47,934 nucleotides of DNA from NCBI GenBank assembly GCA_948891265.1, contig CAQUBD010000014.1, positions 1 to 47,934 on the forward strand. Direction: 5' to 3'. The DNA comes from an uncultured Clostridia bacterium (GTDB taxonomy: Bacteria > Bacillota > Clostridia > TANB77 > CAG-508). This document shows, in pieces, positions 1 to 8,381 of the stretch. The notes beneath the pieces were generated by a model. That model was not told where the DNA came from and searched no databases. It saw nothing but the letters and a program-made list of their open reading frames with translations. Each line of letters begins with the position of its first letter. Position 1 is the first letter of the stretch. The position numbers and the translations under genes were made by a program.

Positions 1-4
1 ACTC

Positions 5-607
5 CTACTTACTACAATTATTTACTATAAAATCAATAACATCATCTTCTTTATAGTTTTCTTTATTTCTATTCCTATCTTCTTCTGTTAAGTCAACAAA
101 ATATTTGTTGCATTCTGGCATAATTGACATTGAATCCAATGGATAACCTGGATTTCTTTTTTCACAAGGCTTGTCTACGAAATAGAAGTGGTTCTTACTC
201 CAACTATACTCTTTTGATTCTTTTCCATCATATATTACCATTCCATATACCCATTTAGCTGTTAGCTTTCCACCGTATTCTTGAACCAAATTACAATAAT
301 ATTCAATCATTTCATCATCATTTAATTCTTTTCCATTCACTCTTCTTACATGAGTTCCTGGTTGTTTTTCTTCTGGCAACTCTTCTATATATAAATTATT
401 ATCCATACCTATAGTTGTAATTTTGGTTTTATCATAATATGCTTTTGCTTTTATATAAGCATTTTCTATAGCATTTTTTCCTGTTTCCTCTGGTTTTAGA
501 TTTATTCCTAAATCTTTTATAGTTAATACCTCTATATTATTTTCTTTTAGTTTTTCTGCATATTTCTTTATTTTGGCTGGATTTGTTGTTGCAAATAACA
601 CCTTCAT
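5..607 (-). CDS. HAM1/RdgB-like nucleotide pyrophosphatase (divergent)
   Basis: A 200-residue protein of the Maf/HAM1 (ITPase) superfold, whose members hydrolyse non-canonical purine NTPs such as dITP and XTP to the monophosphate. What I see: an N-terminal FATTNPAKIKKY that matches the family's substrate loop (T/S-x-N-x-x-K), EETGKNAIENAYIKA matching the ETG-x-x-x-ENA-x-x-KA motif, and PGTHVRR. The usual DDSGL catalytic patch reads GMDNNL and the C-terminal SHR motif is absent, so it is a divergent member and its substrate is uncertain. A longer frame runs upstream, but the ATG at 607 has an AGGAGG site just ahead and gives the standard N-terminus. It directly follows the HhH gene, whose stop lies at 609-611, so the two are probably cotranscribed. 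Confidence 0.75.
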   Translation of the reverse strand: MKVLFATTNPAKIKKYAEKLKENNIEVLTIKDLGINLKPEETGKNAIENAYIKAKAYYDKTKITTIGMDNNLYIEELPEEKQPGTHVRRVNGKELNDDEMIEYYCNLVQEYGGKLTAKWVYGMVIYDGKESKEYSWSKNHFYFVDKPCEKRNPGYPLDSMSIMPECNKYFVDLTEEDRNRNKENYKEDDVIDFIVNNCSK

Positions 608-608
608 T

Positions 609-1358
609 TTACTTGACCTCCTTAAAACCATTTCTACTCCATAACCATAAAGGAGTATGTATATCAATAGGTTTATATTTAGTTTCTTTAAATAATTCAT
701 TCCATCTATCAACTACTATCAGCTGTACATCACTTTTATTTAATTCTTCATCAGTTATTAATCCTAATCTATGTGTTGCTTGAATTACATGTGTATCTGG
801 TGCAACTGTTAATTGATTAATATTTTTATATTTTCTGTCTGTATATTGATATATCACATATAGCCAATAGTTACATATTTTTGTTCCAGATAAATATGGG
901 AATTTCTTTTTATTTTCTCTTTGTATAAGGTTCTTTATCTTATCAACATCATTATCTAATGAGTCAAATAATTTTCTGATATCTCCATCATATAATTCTA
1001 CAAATGTTTTACATAGAGATAACCATATTTCAGTTTGCTTTTGTTTTTGCAATGCTATCTTATATTTTACAAGAGCATATTGCACTTCTTCAAAAGTTTT
1101 GTTTATACATATTTTAGGATTAAATACAAAATTAGTTTCTTTATCATTATATGTATTTAATGAACTTTCCCATAATTTATATGAGTTTCTTTGATAGTTC
1201 AGTGCCATAGGTAATGTAAAATAAAGATAGTTTTCTACTGAAGATTTATCTAAATGTGGATTTGCATCTTCAGGCATAACTTCGCCACCAAGACTACCCT
1301 TTTTCCACATATTATATAAAATATCTACTTTTTGTAATACTTCTTTTTTATTATACAT
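609..1358 (-). CDS. HhH-GPD-like protein, candidate base or nucleotide glycosylase
   Basis: A 249-residue protein. The C-terminal third holds FPYLSGTKICNYWLYVI followed by a PDTHVIQATHRLGL segment. In endonuclease III-type and archaeal AGOG-type glycosylases the helix-hairpin-helix is followed by a (V/P)DTHV-x-R-x-x-x-RLGL segment carrying the catalytic Asp, so I infer a remote member of this fold. No Cys cluster for an iron-sulfur site is visible. The N-terminal half is not recognised. I prefer the ATG at 1358 (GAGGTG just upstream) to a TTG at 1373. It sits immediately ahead of the HAM1-like gene, which suggests a shared role in removing damaged or modified bases or nucleotides. The substrate cannot be named; a QNG1-like nucleotide glycosylase is an alternative. 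Confidence 0.5.
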   Translation of the reverse strand: MYNKKEVLQKVDILYNMWKKGSLGGEVMPEDANPHLDKSSVENYLYFTLPMALNYQRNSYKLWESSLNTYNDKETNFVFNPKICINKTFEEVQYALVKYKIALQKQKQTEIWLSLCKTFVELYDGDIRKLFDSLDNDVDKIKNLIQRENKKKFPYLSGTKICNYWLYVIYQYTDRKYKNINQLTVAPDTHVIQATHRLGLITDEELNKSDVQLIVVDRWNELFKETKYKPIDIHTPLWLWSRNGFKEVK

Positions 1359-1478
1359 ATTGCACCTCAACAATTATTTTCTATGATTATTATAATAGCA
1401 TAAAAACTAATACTTATCAATAAAATTGAAACACATTTTCTTTGTTTTCTAAATATAATATTCAAATTATTTTAAAGT

Positions 1479-2474
1479 CTATGTAATATATTTTCTATGC
1501 GAATTTTTTACATTGTTTTGGCTAACCATAGCATATTCCATTGTTGTGTCTATTTTTATATGTCCTAATAACTTTTGTACTTGTTCAACTGGCATACCTT
1601 TATCAATAGCCATCGTTGCCATTGTTCTTCTAAATTTATGTGGATGTACTTTATTTATATTTGCTTCTCTTCCTAAATTTCTAATAGCAATTTCAATTCC
1701 TGATATTCCTAATCTGTTATAAGGTTTTATAAGCGATACAAATAATGCTTCATTGTTATCTGTTCTTGTCTCCAAATATTTCTTTATATACATTTTGCTT
1801 TTAGCACTAAAATAAACTTCTCTTTCACTATTTCCTTTTCCTAAAACAATACAACTTCTTTCCCCAAAATTCATGTCTGCTATATTTAATCTTGTAAGTT
1901 CTCCAACTCTCATACCAGTTGATATTAATAGTTCTAATATCGCTAAATCTCTTACATTTGAGCAAGTATCCCTTAACTTTTCTAAGTTCTCATCTGTAAA
2001 TGTTTCTTTAACCTTTTTAGTTGCTTTAACTTTATGAATCCTTCTGACTGGACTTTTAACAATATAATCTTCATTTTCTAACCAAGCAAAGAAACTTGAT
2101 AATGTTCTTCTTATATTATCTATTGTTACCATACCAGCACTTGAATTACTTTTATAATCAGCTAAGTAGTTTCTTAATATTTCAGTAGTAATTTCATTTA
2201 TTGGAAGATTTATTGTATCTAGCATTTTGGTTATATTATCTTTATAGTAATTTAAAGTTCTGGTTGAGCAACCTTCAATTTCTTTAGATGATATGAATTT
2301 ATTCAATATATCTGTATTATTCTTTTGCGTTTCTTGCTTTTTAGTTTGTTCTATCATTTCAATTTGATAATTTAAGCATATTTCCATAAGTATTTCTTTT
2401 AATTTTATTCTTTGGTTATTGTCTAAAAAATCTTCTGTTGTATCAATTACTTTTTCTACAAATAATTCTCTCAT
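1479..2474 (-). CDS. Tyrosine recombinase (XerC/D-like integrase)
   Basis: A 331-residue site-specific recombinase. All catalytic residues are present: R189 in GMRVGEL, K213 in the beta-hairpin LGKGNSERE, H279 and R282 in HPHKFRRT, H305 in LLGHIKIDT and the nucleophile Y314 in TMEYAMV. Residues 55-140 form the SAM-like core-binding domain. The first 50 residues are an extra helical, charged segment. The ATG at 2474 follows AAGGAGGTAATTGTC. No excisionase or replication gene is next to it, but a 550-bp gap with repeated GTCTAACAATAA-type motifs and a tRNA-Pro lies directly upstream. It could be a chromosome-resolving Xer protein or an island integrase; the repeats and tRNA favour the latter slightly. 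Confidence 0.9.
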   Translation of the reverse strand: MRELFVEKVIDTTEDFLDNNQRIKLKEILMEICLNYQIEMIEQTKKQETQKNNTDILNKFISSKEIEGCSTRTLNYYKDNITKMLDTINLPINEITTEILRNYLADYKSNSSAGMVTIDNIRRTLSSFFAWLENEDYIVKSPVRRIHKVKATKKVKETFTDENLEKLRDTCSNVRDLAILELLISTGMRVGELTRLNIADMNFGERSCIVLGKGNSEREVYFSAKSKMYIKKYLETRTDNNEALFVSLIKPYNRLGISGIEIAIRNLGREANINKVHPHKFRRTMATMAIDKGMPVEQVQKLLGHIKIDTTMEYAMVSQNNVKNSHRKYIT

Positions 2475-2761
2475 GACAATTACCTCCTTACATTTTTTAC
2501 TTAATAGTTTGCAATATATAGAACTCTATCTATATTATACAATATTTAATTAACATAATAAAAGATGAGCATATTTTATAGCCCACCTCAAAGTTTATAT
2601 TTTTTGTTTAAATTTCCAAATCCAACCTTAGCGACAAATTACTATTTGTTTAAGAGCATTATATCATAAACTCTAATTAAAGAATATCGTTTTATGATAT
2701 AAAGATAAGATACGTACCTTTTTATATGTTTAAATAATTATATATAATTTTAAATAATAAT

Positions 2762-2877
2762 GTCTAACAATAATTCTAACAGAAATCTATGCCTTCCTTG
2801 TTACTCAAAGATTACAAAGATTTAGTTTTTGTTAGACAGTTTTTTGGGGAAGTCTAACAATAAATCTAACAAAAACT
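2762..2877. repeat. Direct and inverted repeats upstream of the integrase
   Basis: Two 20-bp direct copies at 2762-2781 and 2852-2871 (GTCTAACAATAATTCTAACA type, 19 of 20 identical) flank an inverted 13-bp partner: 2824-2836 is the reverse complement of 2865-2877. Such arrays upstream of a tyrosine recombinase resemble arm-type binding sites or an attachment region. That role is inferred from position only. Apart from this array, the tRNA terminator and a short hairpin-poor stretch at 2475-2760, I see no gene in 2475-2979. Confidence 0.5.
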
Positions 2878-2979
2878 CTGTAACGCTGCAAAAGTCTAAA
2901 TAATTTTAAATAATCTTGAATGATAAAATGCTTATTTTTAGGCATTTTGAGATACTATTCAATAATTTTGAATAAAAAT

Positions 2980-3015
2980 AAAAAGTGTTGAAAACTACTA
3001 TTTTCAACACTTTTT
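2980..3015 (-). terminator. Terminator downstream of tRNA-Pro
   Basis: A perfect 15-bp stem (2980-2994 with 3001-3015) and a 6-nt loop, ending in a T-rich run on the minus strand, 10 nt beyond the CCA end of the tRNA. Confidence 0.85.
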
Positions 3016-3024
3016 GCATCTTGC

Positions 3025-3100
3025 TGGTCGAGGTGACAGGGATCGAACCTGCGACCTCATGGTCCCAAACCACGCGCGCTACCAACTGCGCTACACCTCG
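3025..3100 (-). tRNA. tRNA-Pro (anticodon TGG)
   Basis: A cloverleaf can be drawn on the minus strand. The acceptor is CGAGGTG paired with CACCTCG, the D arm contains AGCGCAGTTGG, the anticodon loop is TTTGGGA (anticodon TGG) and the T loop is GGTTCGATCC. The discriminator A and the CCA end are encoded (3025-3027). It lies divergent from the small-protein pair that starts at 3346. Confidence 0.97.
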
Positions 3101-3121
3101 ATATTCATTAAACGCTTATAT

Positions 3122-3150
3122 ATAATATCACAAACAAGAAAAATTTGCAA
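3122..3150 (-). promoter_or_regulatory. Putative sigma-A promoter for tRNA-Pro
   Basis: On the minus strand, TTGCAA and TATTAT are separated by 17 bp, about 21 bp ahead of the tRNA 5' end. Confidence 0.55.
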
Positions 3151-3345
3151 CAATTTTTCAAAAATTTTTCTAAAAAAGTATAGATTAAGGTGTTAATAAA
3201 GATAAATACCTTCTAATAGATATAAATTAGCTGTAAATTGTAACAAATTTAGTGTTGTAACCAAATAAATTTTAAATCATATAATATTATTATATATTAC
3301 ATATATCTTATTTAACTTAATATATTTATACTAGAGGTGATAATA

Positions 3346-3789
3346 TTGAACAATATGAATATTGATGAAAATACAATGCAAAATATCAAAAATATGGTAG
3401 ACAATGGGAATTTACAAGATGCAATATCTCAAATATCTCCAGAAATGATTCAAAATTTTTCTAAAATACTTTCAAATCAAAATAGTAATAATCAACAAAT
3501 ACCAACTAATAATGTAAATAGCTCCAATTCAAATATGAATACATCAAGTACTACTAATGGTTTCGATTTTAGTGGAATAGATATGAATACTATAATGAAA
3601 ATGTCTTCTGTAATGAGTAAAATGAATAATACTCAAAATGACCCTAGAGCAAATTTATTAAATTCATTAAAACCATATTTAAGAGATAGTAAAAAGGGAA
3701 AACTAGATAACTATATGAATTTATTAAATGTTACTAAAATAGCTGAAATTATGAAAGATAATAATAAGGAGAATAATGATAATGTTTAG
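3346..3789 (+). CDS. Small clostridial protein of unknown function
   Basis: A 147-residue protein rich in Asn, Ser and Met with a disordered middle. The C-terminal region DPRANLLNSLKPYLRD followed by a Lys-rich helix is a motif I recognise from uncharacterised Bacillus and Clostridium proteins, but no function is known to me. An in-frame GTG at 3337 lies inside the ribosome site AGAGGTG, so I start at the TTG at 3346, 6 nt after it; an ATG at 3355 is the alternative. It overlaps the next gene by 14 nt, so the two are a translationally coupled pair. Confidence 0.7.
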   Translation: MNNMNIDENTMQNIKNMVDNGNLQDAISQISPEMIQNFSKILSNQNSNNQQIPTNNVNSSNSNMNTSSTTNGFDFSGIDMNTIMKMSSVMSKMNNTQNDPRANLLNSLKPYLRDSKKGKLDNYMNLLNVTKIAEIMKDNNKENNDNV

Positions 3790-4108
3790 ATTTCCTCCAT
3801 TTAGATATCCTTATAATCCCCCATATTATGGATATTACAATAACTACGCCAATTTATACAATTTACAAAAACAGCAAAAAGAAAAAAAAGAAGATAGTAT
3901 TACTAACTCAATAGAAGTTAGTAATACTATTCATTCAAATTCTCATTCAAAAACATACTCAGATACAGAAAAAAGCATCTTTGAAATATTTGGGATTAAA
4001 TTATATTTGGATGATCTAATTATTCTTGGTTTATTGTTTTTCTTATATCAACAAAATGTACAAGATGAAATGCTATATATAATTTTGTTTTTATTATTAT
4101 TTTCATAA
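3776..4108 (+). CDS. Small membrane protein with Tyr/Pro-rich N-terminus
   Basis: A protein of 110 residues (108 if the ATG at 3782 is used). The first 25 residues are Tyr/Pro/Phe-rich (FRFPPFRYPYNPPYYGYYNN), a composition seen in some spore-surface proteins. A charged linker follows, and the last 40 residues form one or two hydrophobic helices (DDLIILGLLFFLYQ and EMLYIILFLLLFS). A site AAGGAG is at 3766-3771. It is coupled to the upstream gene. Its stop codon abuts the convergent minC stop with no base between. A link to spores is only a compositional guess. Confidence 0.6.
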   Translation: MIMFRFPPFRYPYNPPYYGYYNNYANLYNLQKQQKEKKEDSITNSIEVSNTIHSNSHSKTYSDTEKSIFEIFGIKLYLDDLIILGLLFFLYQQNVQDEMLYIILFLLLFS

Positions 4109-4720
4109 TTACTCAATTATAATTTTATCTTCATCAATATAAACATATGCTTGTCTATGAACAGGCTCTTCATCTCTGTTCATTTCTTTAACAATATTTG
4201 AAATTCTAATTTGCACAACATCTAAATTTCCTGCTGCAACTATAGCATTTTTATTTCCTTTAGCTCCTGCATGAGCTAATCCTCTTAAATTTCCTAACAC
4301 TACTATATTATCTGAGGCAATTACTTCTGCTCCAGAATTCACATCCCCTAAAATAACTATACTTCCTTCCGTCTCTAATTTTTGCCCTGATCTTAGTGAA
4401 CCTCTATGAAATTTAGTTTCAGAAATGCTTATCTCTTGTTTAAATGCTCTTGTTATACTTGATAGTCCTAAGCTTTTAGGCATATCAAACTCTATATCAA
4501 CATCTATATTTTCTTTTATAAGCTCTTGTATTTCATCTATTTCTTTATTCTTTAATACTTTCCCAACAATTTTTATTGGTGTTTTTTCATCTTTATATAA
4601 TTTTTTTAAATCAGGTATTTTCTTTGTTAATACTGATATAATTTTTCTTTGTTCAGCATTTTCTGCTATTTTAATTACTATTTGATTTTTCTTTAAATTA
4701 ATACTTACACAATTATTCAT
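4109..4720 (-). CDS. minC: Septum site-determining protein MinC
   Basis: A 203-residue protein. The C-terminal half carries the MinC beta-helix repeats: FHRGSLRSGQKLETEGSIVI, GDVNSGAEVIASDNIVVLG and NLRGLAHAGAKGN. In the family this domain dimerises and binds MinD, while the N-terminal domain inhibits FtsZ assembly. The N-terminal domain here is about 95 residues. The ATG at 4720 follows GGGGATG. It is the last gene of the mreB-mreC-mreD-PBP2-minC series, a common order in Firmicutes, but minD, which normally follows, is absent: the next gene is convergent. Confidence 0.9.
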   Translation of the reverse strand: MNNCVSINLKKNQIVIKIAENAEQRKIISVLTKKIPDLKKLYKDEKTPIKIVGKVLKNKEIDEIQELIKENIDVDIEFDMPKSLGLSSITRAFKQEISISETKFHRGSLRSGQKLETEGSIVILGDVNSGAEVIASDNIVVLGNLRGLAHAGAKGNKNAIVAAGNLDVVQIRISNIVKEMNRDEEPVHRQAYVYIDEDKIIIE

Positions 4721-4752
4721 TTTTACATCCCCTTCACTATGCTTTACCTAAT

Positions 4753-6870
4753 TCATCGCAAACTCTCTGTATATGGTATTGCTTGCATATTTTCAGTTAC
4801 ATTTTGAGTATTCATTCCAAAATACTCTGCCATTATATTCCTTACTGCTTCTGCTGTATAATTTCCATGACCTCCATTTTCAACCATTACTACAACTGCA
4901 ATTTCTGGCTTATCATATGGAGCAAATGCTGCAAACCATGCATTTACTATATCTTTCCCATTCTTATCTTTTCCAGCTTCAGCAGAACCGGTTTTTCCTC
5001 CAACAGCTATATCAAAGTTTGTAAATCTTGCTGCTGCTGTACCAGATTCTCCACTTGTAACAGATTTCATACCTACTTTTACTGCATTTATATAATCACT
5101 ATTTAACTGTATTTCCTCTTTGTTATCACTTTCTTCAACTTGTAGTTTCTTATTTATATGTTTATCTATATTTTCTTTTGAAACTTCGGTACCATCTGCA
5201 CTTTGAATTGATTTTACAATACTTACATCTACATCATTTCCTCCATTTGCAATCATACTTATATATTTAGTCATTTGTAATGGTGTAAATTTATTGTATC
5301 CCTGTCCAATTGCTGCATTTATTGTATCTCCTGGATTCCAATACTTATTTATAGATTCAACATATTCCTTACTCGCCAATGTTCCAGAAACTTCACCTGG
5401 TAATTCTATTTGTGTTTTCTTTCCTAGCCCAAAATATTTCGCATATTTGTCTAGTGTATCAATTCCCATTCTATTAGCTGTTTCATAGAAAAAGAAATTA
5501 CAAGATTTTTCTATTGCTCCAATTACATTAAGATATCCATGTCCTCTACCATAATCTGAAAAATACCAGCATTTCCATGTTGAACCATATCTATTATATT
5601 GACCTGTATCATTCATTCTTTCAGTTAAAGTAATATTTCCAGATTCCAACCCTGCAATTGCAGTAACCATTTTATATATTGACCCTGGCTCATATGCACT
5701 CTGGATAGTTTTATTTAATAATGGATATGACATATTGTTTGAGTAGTTATTCCACTCTTCTTGACTTATACCATTTGCAAAAGATTGAGGATTGTAATCA
5801 GGATAACTTGCCATGGCTAGTACCTCTCCTGTATTTACATTCATAACAACACATGAACCACCTTTTGCATCATAAGATTTCCCAAAGCCACCATTTCTTA
5901 TCTTTTCTATATTTGTCTTTAAATTTTCTTCTGCTATTTTTTGTAATTTGGAATCTATTGTAAGTATTACATTTGCTCCCGCAATAGCTTCCTTTTCAAC
6001 AACTTCTGCTGTTATAGTTCCATCAACTGCCATATCAATTTGTTTAGTACCTTTTTTTCCTCTTAGATAATCTTCAAATAAAGATTCAATACCTGTTTTT
6101 CCTATAATATCATTTTGGTCATACTCATCTTTCCTGCGCTGATATTCTGAATCATTTATTTTGGCTGCATATCCTAAAATATGAGAAGCTAAACTTCCTT
6201 CTACATAACTCCTTACAGGTTGTACTAAAATATTTATACCTGGAAATTCGTCTGAATTCTCGCTAAATTCCGCAATAGCATCCCTTGTTATGTCCTTTGC
6301 AATTGTCAATGACTTTGTACTACTATAGCCTTCTCTAGCTATTGCATATCTTATTGCTATAATTTTTCTTATTTGAGAAATGTCATCATTTTTAATTTTA
6401 TATTTTTCTTTAAATTTATAAAATGTCTGCTCTGCACTATAATCTTCTTCTATATCATTACTTTTTTTCCAATTGCTTAATGTATTGTCTGATATTGTAA
6501 ATTCAAATGGATTAATTCTTATCGGAAAAGAATCTGTATAGCTTATATTATATTTTTCTAGTACATTAATAATCTTAAGTATAGTGTCATTCAATGTGTT
6601 TGTATCTATCTTACTTTTATATAATTCCAGATTAAATTTTTGACTAGAAGTAACTAATGTATTACCAAATCTATCTAATATTTCACCTCTTGCAGCTTCT
6701 AAAGTACTTTCTCGTGTTAATCTTGTATTTGACTGTTCTCTATATTCTGCACCATGTATTATTTGAAGGTTGAATAATTGAATAATTAATGCTATTCCTA
6801 TAAGATAAGTAAAAACAGTTATTAAATTATATCTAAAATTAATACTCTTTTTATTAATTTTCTTTGACAA
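4753..6870 (-). CDS. mrdA: Penicillin-binding protein 2, elongation transpeptidase
   Basis: A class B PBP of about 705 residues that cross-links peptidoglycan in the rod-shape elongation machinery. A cytoplasmic tail and one membrane segment (TVFTYLIGIALIIQLFN) are followed by the pedestal region with the RGEILDRFG motif. The transpeptidase domain has S-x-x-K in PGSIYK (Ser about 397), SCN in EKSCNFFF and KTG in GGKTGSAE. I start at the TTG at 6870, after GGAGGAAGGTG; a TTG at 6888 is in frame but lies inside that site. It lies between mreD and minC, so it is cotranscribed with the Mre proteins it works with. Large insertions in the pedestal are normal for clostridial PBP2. Confidence 0.93.
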   Translation of the reverse strand: MSKKINKKSINFRYNLITVFTYLIGIALIIQLFNLQIIHGAEYREQSNTRLTRESTLEAARGEILDRFGNTLVTSSQKFNLELYKSKIDTNTLNDTILKIINVLEKYNISYTDSFPIRINPFEFTISDNTLSNWKKSNDIEEDYSAEQTFYKFKEKYKIKNDDISQIRKIIAIRYAIAREGYSSTKSLTIAKDITRDAIAEFSENSDEFPGINILVQPVRSYVEGSLASHILGYAAKINDSEYQRRKDEYDQNDIIGKTGIESLFEDYLRGKKGTKQIDMAVDGTITAEVVEKEAIAGANVILTIDSKLQKIAEENLKTNIEKIRNGGFGKSYDAKGGSCVVMNVNTGEVLAMASYPDYNPQSFANGISQEEWNNYSNNMSYPLLNKTIQSAYEPGSIYKMVTAIAGLESGNITLTERMNDTGQYNRYGSTWKCWYFSDYGRGHGYLNVIGAIEKSCNFFFYETANRMGIDTLDKYAKYFGLGKKTQIELPGEVSGTLASKEYVESINKYWNPGDTINAAIGQGYNKFTPLQMTKYISMIANGGNDVDVSIVKSIQSADGTEVSKENIDKHINKKLQVEESDNKEEIQLNSDYINAVKVGMKSVTSGESGTAAARFTNFDIAVGGKTGSAEAGKDKNGKDIVNAWFAAFAPYDKPEIAVVVMVENGGHGNYTAEAVRNIMAEYFGMNTQNVTENMQAIPYTESLR

Positions 6871-6911
6871 TTCTTCACCTTCCTCCAAAAGCCTTTTTTA
6901 TTATTTTGCTT

Positions 6912-7445
6912 CTAAAAATATCTTGTTAAGATTTTATTTCCTTTGTACTCATTTTCTATATAATATCCAAATTTTTGTATTAGAGGATATATAATTATAG
7001 TTATCAAAATATTATACACAATTTCTATTATAAGAATTATTAAAAAATTAAATAATTCTACATTTATAGAATATAAAACATAATTTATAAAAAATGTTAT
7101 AACTTCAAAGATTACTGTAGAACCAAATACCATAAACATAATCGTAATTCTACTATCTTTAGAAAAGTTTTTATCAAAAAGAGCAGCAATAATTCCAATT
7201 AATGCAAATCCAAATAAATTAACTCCAACTATCTCTCCAAATAATAGGTCTAAAAATATACCTACTATAGAACCATATATAGTCCCCATAATTCTATTTC
7301 CAAATAAGCCTATAAATAACACATAAATTATGAAAAGGTTTGGTTTTACATTAGCAATTGTAAAAAAGTTAAAAAAGTTAGATTGTAAAAAATATATTAA
7401 AAAAGCTACTAAAATTAAAATTATGTTTATAATTATCTTTTTCAA
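6912..7445 (-). CDS. mreD: Rod shape-determining protein MreD
   Basis: A 177-residue, highly hydrophobic protein with about five membrane helices, ending in a charged tail. The order mreC-mreD-PBP2 and the N-terminal NFFTIANVKPNLFIIYVLFIG segment (a cluster before the second helix, as in other MreD) support the call. MreD is an integral membrane part of the elongasome and links MreC to PBP2. Sequence alone would be weak, since the family is poorly conserved; context makes it solid. The ATG at 7445 follows GAGGTGAGG. Confidence 0.88.
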   Translation of the reverse strand: MKKIIINIILILVAFLIYFLQSNFFNFFTIANVKPNLFIIYVLFIGLFGNRIMGTIYGSIVGIFLDLLFGEIVGVNLFGFALIGIIAALFDKNFSKDSRITIMFMVFGSTVIFEVITFFINYVLYSINVELFNFLIILIIEIVYNILITIIIYPLIQKFGYYIENEYKGNKILTRYF

Positions 7446-7512
7446 AACCTCACCTCTCTATAATTTGATAAATTTTAATATAATTTCTAATATTGCACTA
7501 TTATATTAATAC

Positions 7513-8328
7513 TTAATTATTTTTTATAACTAATACTGTATTCAATTTATTAAAATCTACAGCAGTCTCTACTATAGCATATCGATCAGTTATATTTTTA
7601 GTAGAAATAATACTCTTAATAGCACCTACATGTATACCTTTAGGATAAATTCCACCTAAACCTGATGTATCAACACTATCTCCTTGTATTAAATTAGCAT
7701 CTGTGGCTATATACATAGCTTTTAGCTCTAAATTACTATTTAATGTGCCTTTACAAACTATACTATCTTTATTAGTACTCATCAGACAACTTATTGAACT
7801 TGATGTATCAATTATAGTTCTAACCTTGGCTGTATTTTTATTAACAGATATAACATTACCAACTAGACCTTCATCAGCTATTACGGTCATATTTTTCTCT
7901 ACACCATCATCTTTACCAATGTTTATAATTATTGTCTTCGAGTAATTACTAATATCTCTATTTATAACATATCCTGGTATAGTTTTATATTCTCCATATT
8001 TTTCGGTTAATCCTAAATATTCTTTTAGAGTTTCATTCTCTGTTTTAATATTCTCTAGCTCTCTTAAAGATTGTTCTAGTTGACTATTTTTCTCTTTTAA
8101 ATCTTGATTTTCTGCCTTTAAATTGTTTATGTCAGTAAAAAAAGTAGAATTTCCACTAACTTTATTTTTTAAATATGTTAGACCATTTTGTACAGGCATT
8201 ACTAGCTTATTAGCAATATTTTCAAAAAAAGATGTGTTGGCTTCTCTGTTAGAAAATATAACTATTATAATCAAAATTACTATTGTTATAATAATACCTA
8301 ATAATCCACTTTTCTTATTTTTATACAT
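7513..8328 (-). CDS. mreC: Rod shape-determining protein MreC
   Basis: A 271-residue protein with an N-terminal membrane anchor (residues about 10-27), a coiled coil (about 70-105, NLKAENQDLKEKNSQLEQSL) and a C-terminal beta domain with the family signature DGVEKNMTVIADEGLVGNV. MreC is the extracytoplasmic scaffold that activates PBP2/RodA synthesis. The length is typical. The ATG at 8328 follows AAGGGAGAAAAT. It sits 53 bp after mreB in the same unit. Confidence 0.95.
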   Translation of the reverse strand: MYKNKKSGLLGIIITIVILIIIVIFSNREANTSFFENIANKLVMPVQNGLTYLKNKVSGNSTFFTDINNLKAENQDLKEKNSQLEQSLRELENIKTENETLKEYLGLTEKYGEYKTIPGYVINRDISNYSKTIIINIGKDDGVEKNMTVIADEGLVGNVISVNKNTAKVRTIIDTSSSISCLMSTNKDSIVCKGTLNSNLELKAMYIATDANLIQGDSVDTSGLGGIYPKGIHVGAIKSIISTKNITDRYAIVETAVDFNKLNTVLVIKNN

Positions 8329-8381
8329 ATTTTCTCCCTTCGCTTCACTTCGTTTAGTTCATCGTCATGTTTGTAGTATAC

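Noticed and set aside
2762..2871. Spaced GTCTAACAATAA repeats as a CRISPR array
   Set aside because: Only two direct units and one inverted unit, irregular spacing and no cas genes.
4773..5106. Plus-strand open frames rich in Leu, Tyr, His and Cys
   Set aside because: They lie antisense within the PBP2 transpeptidase domain and have no ribosome site; shadows of the real gene.
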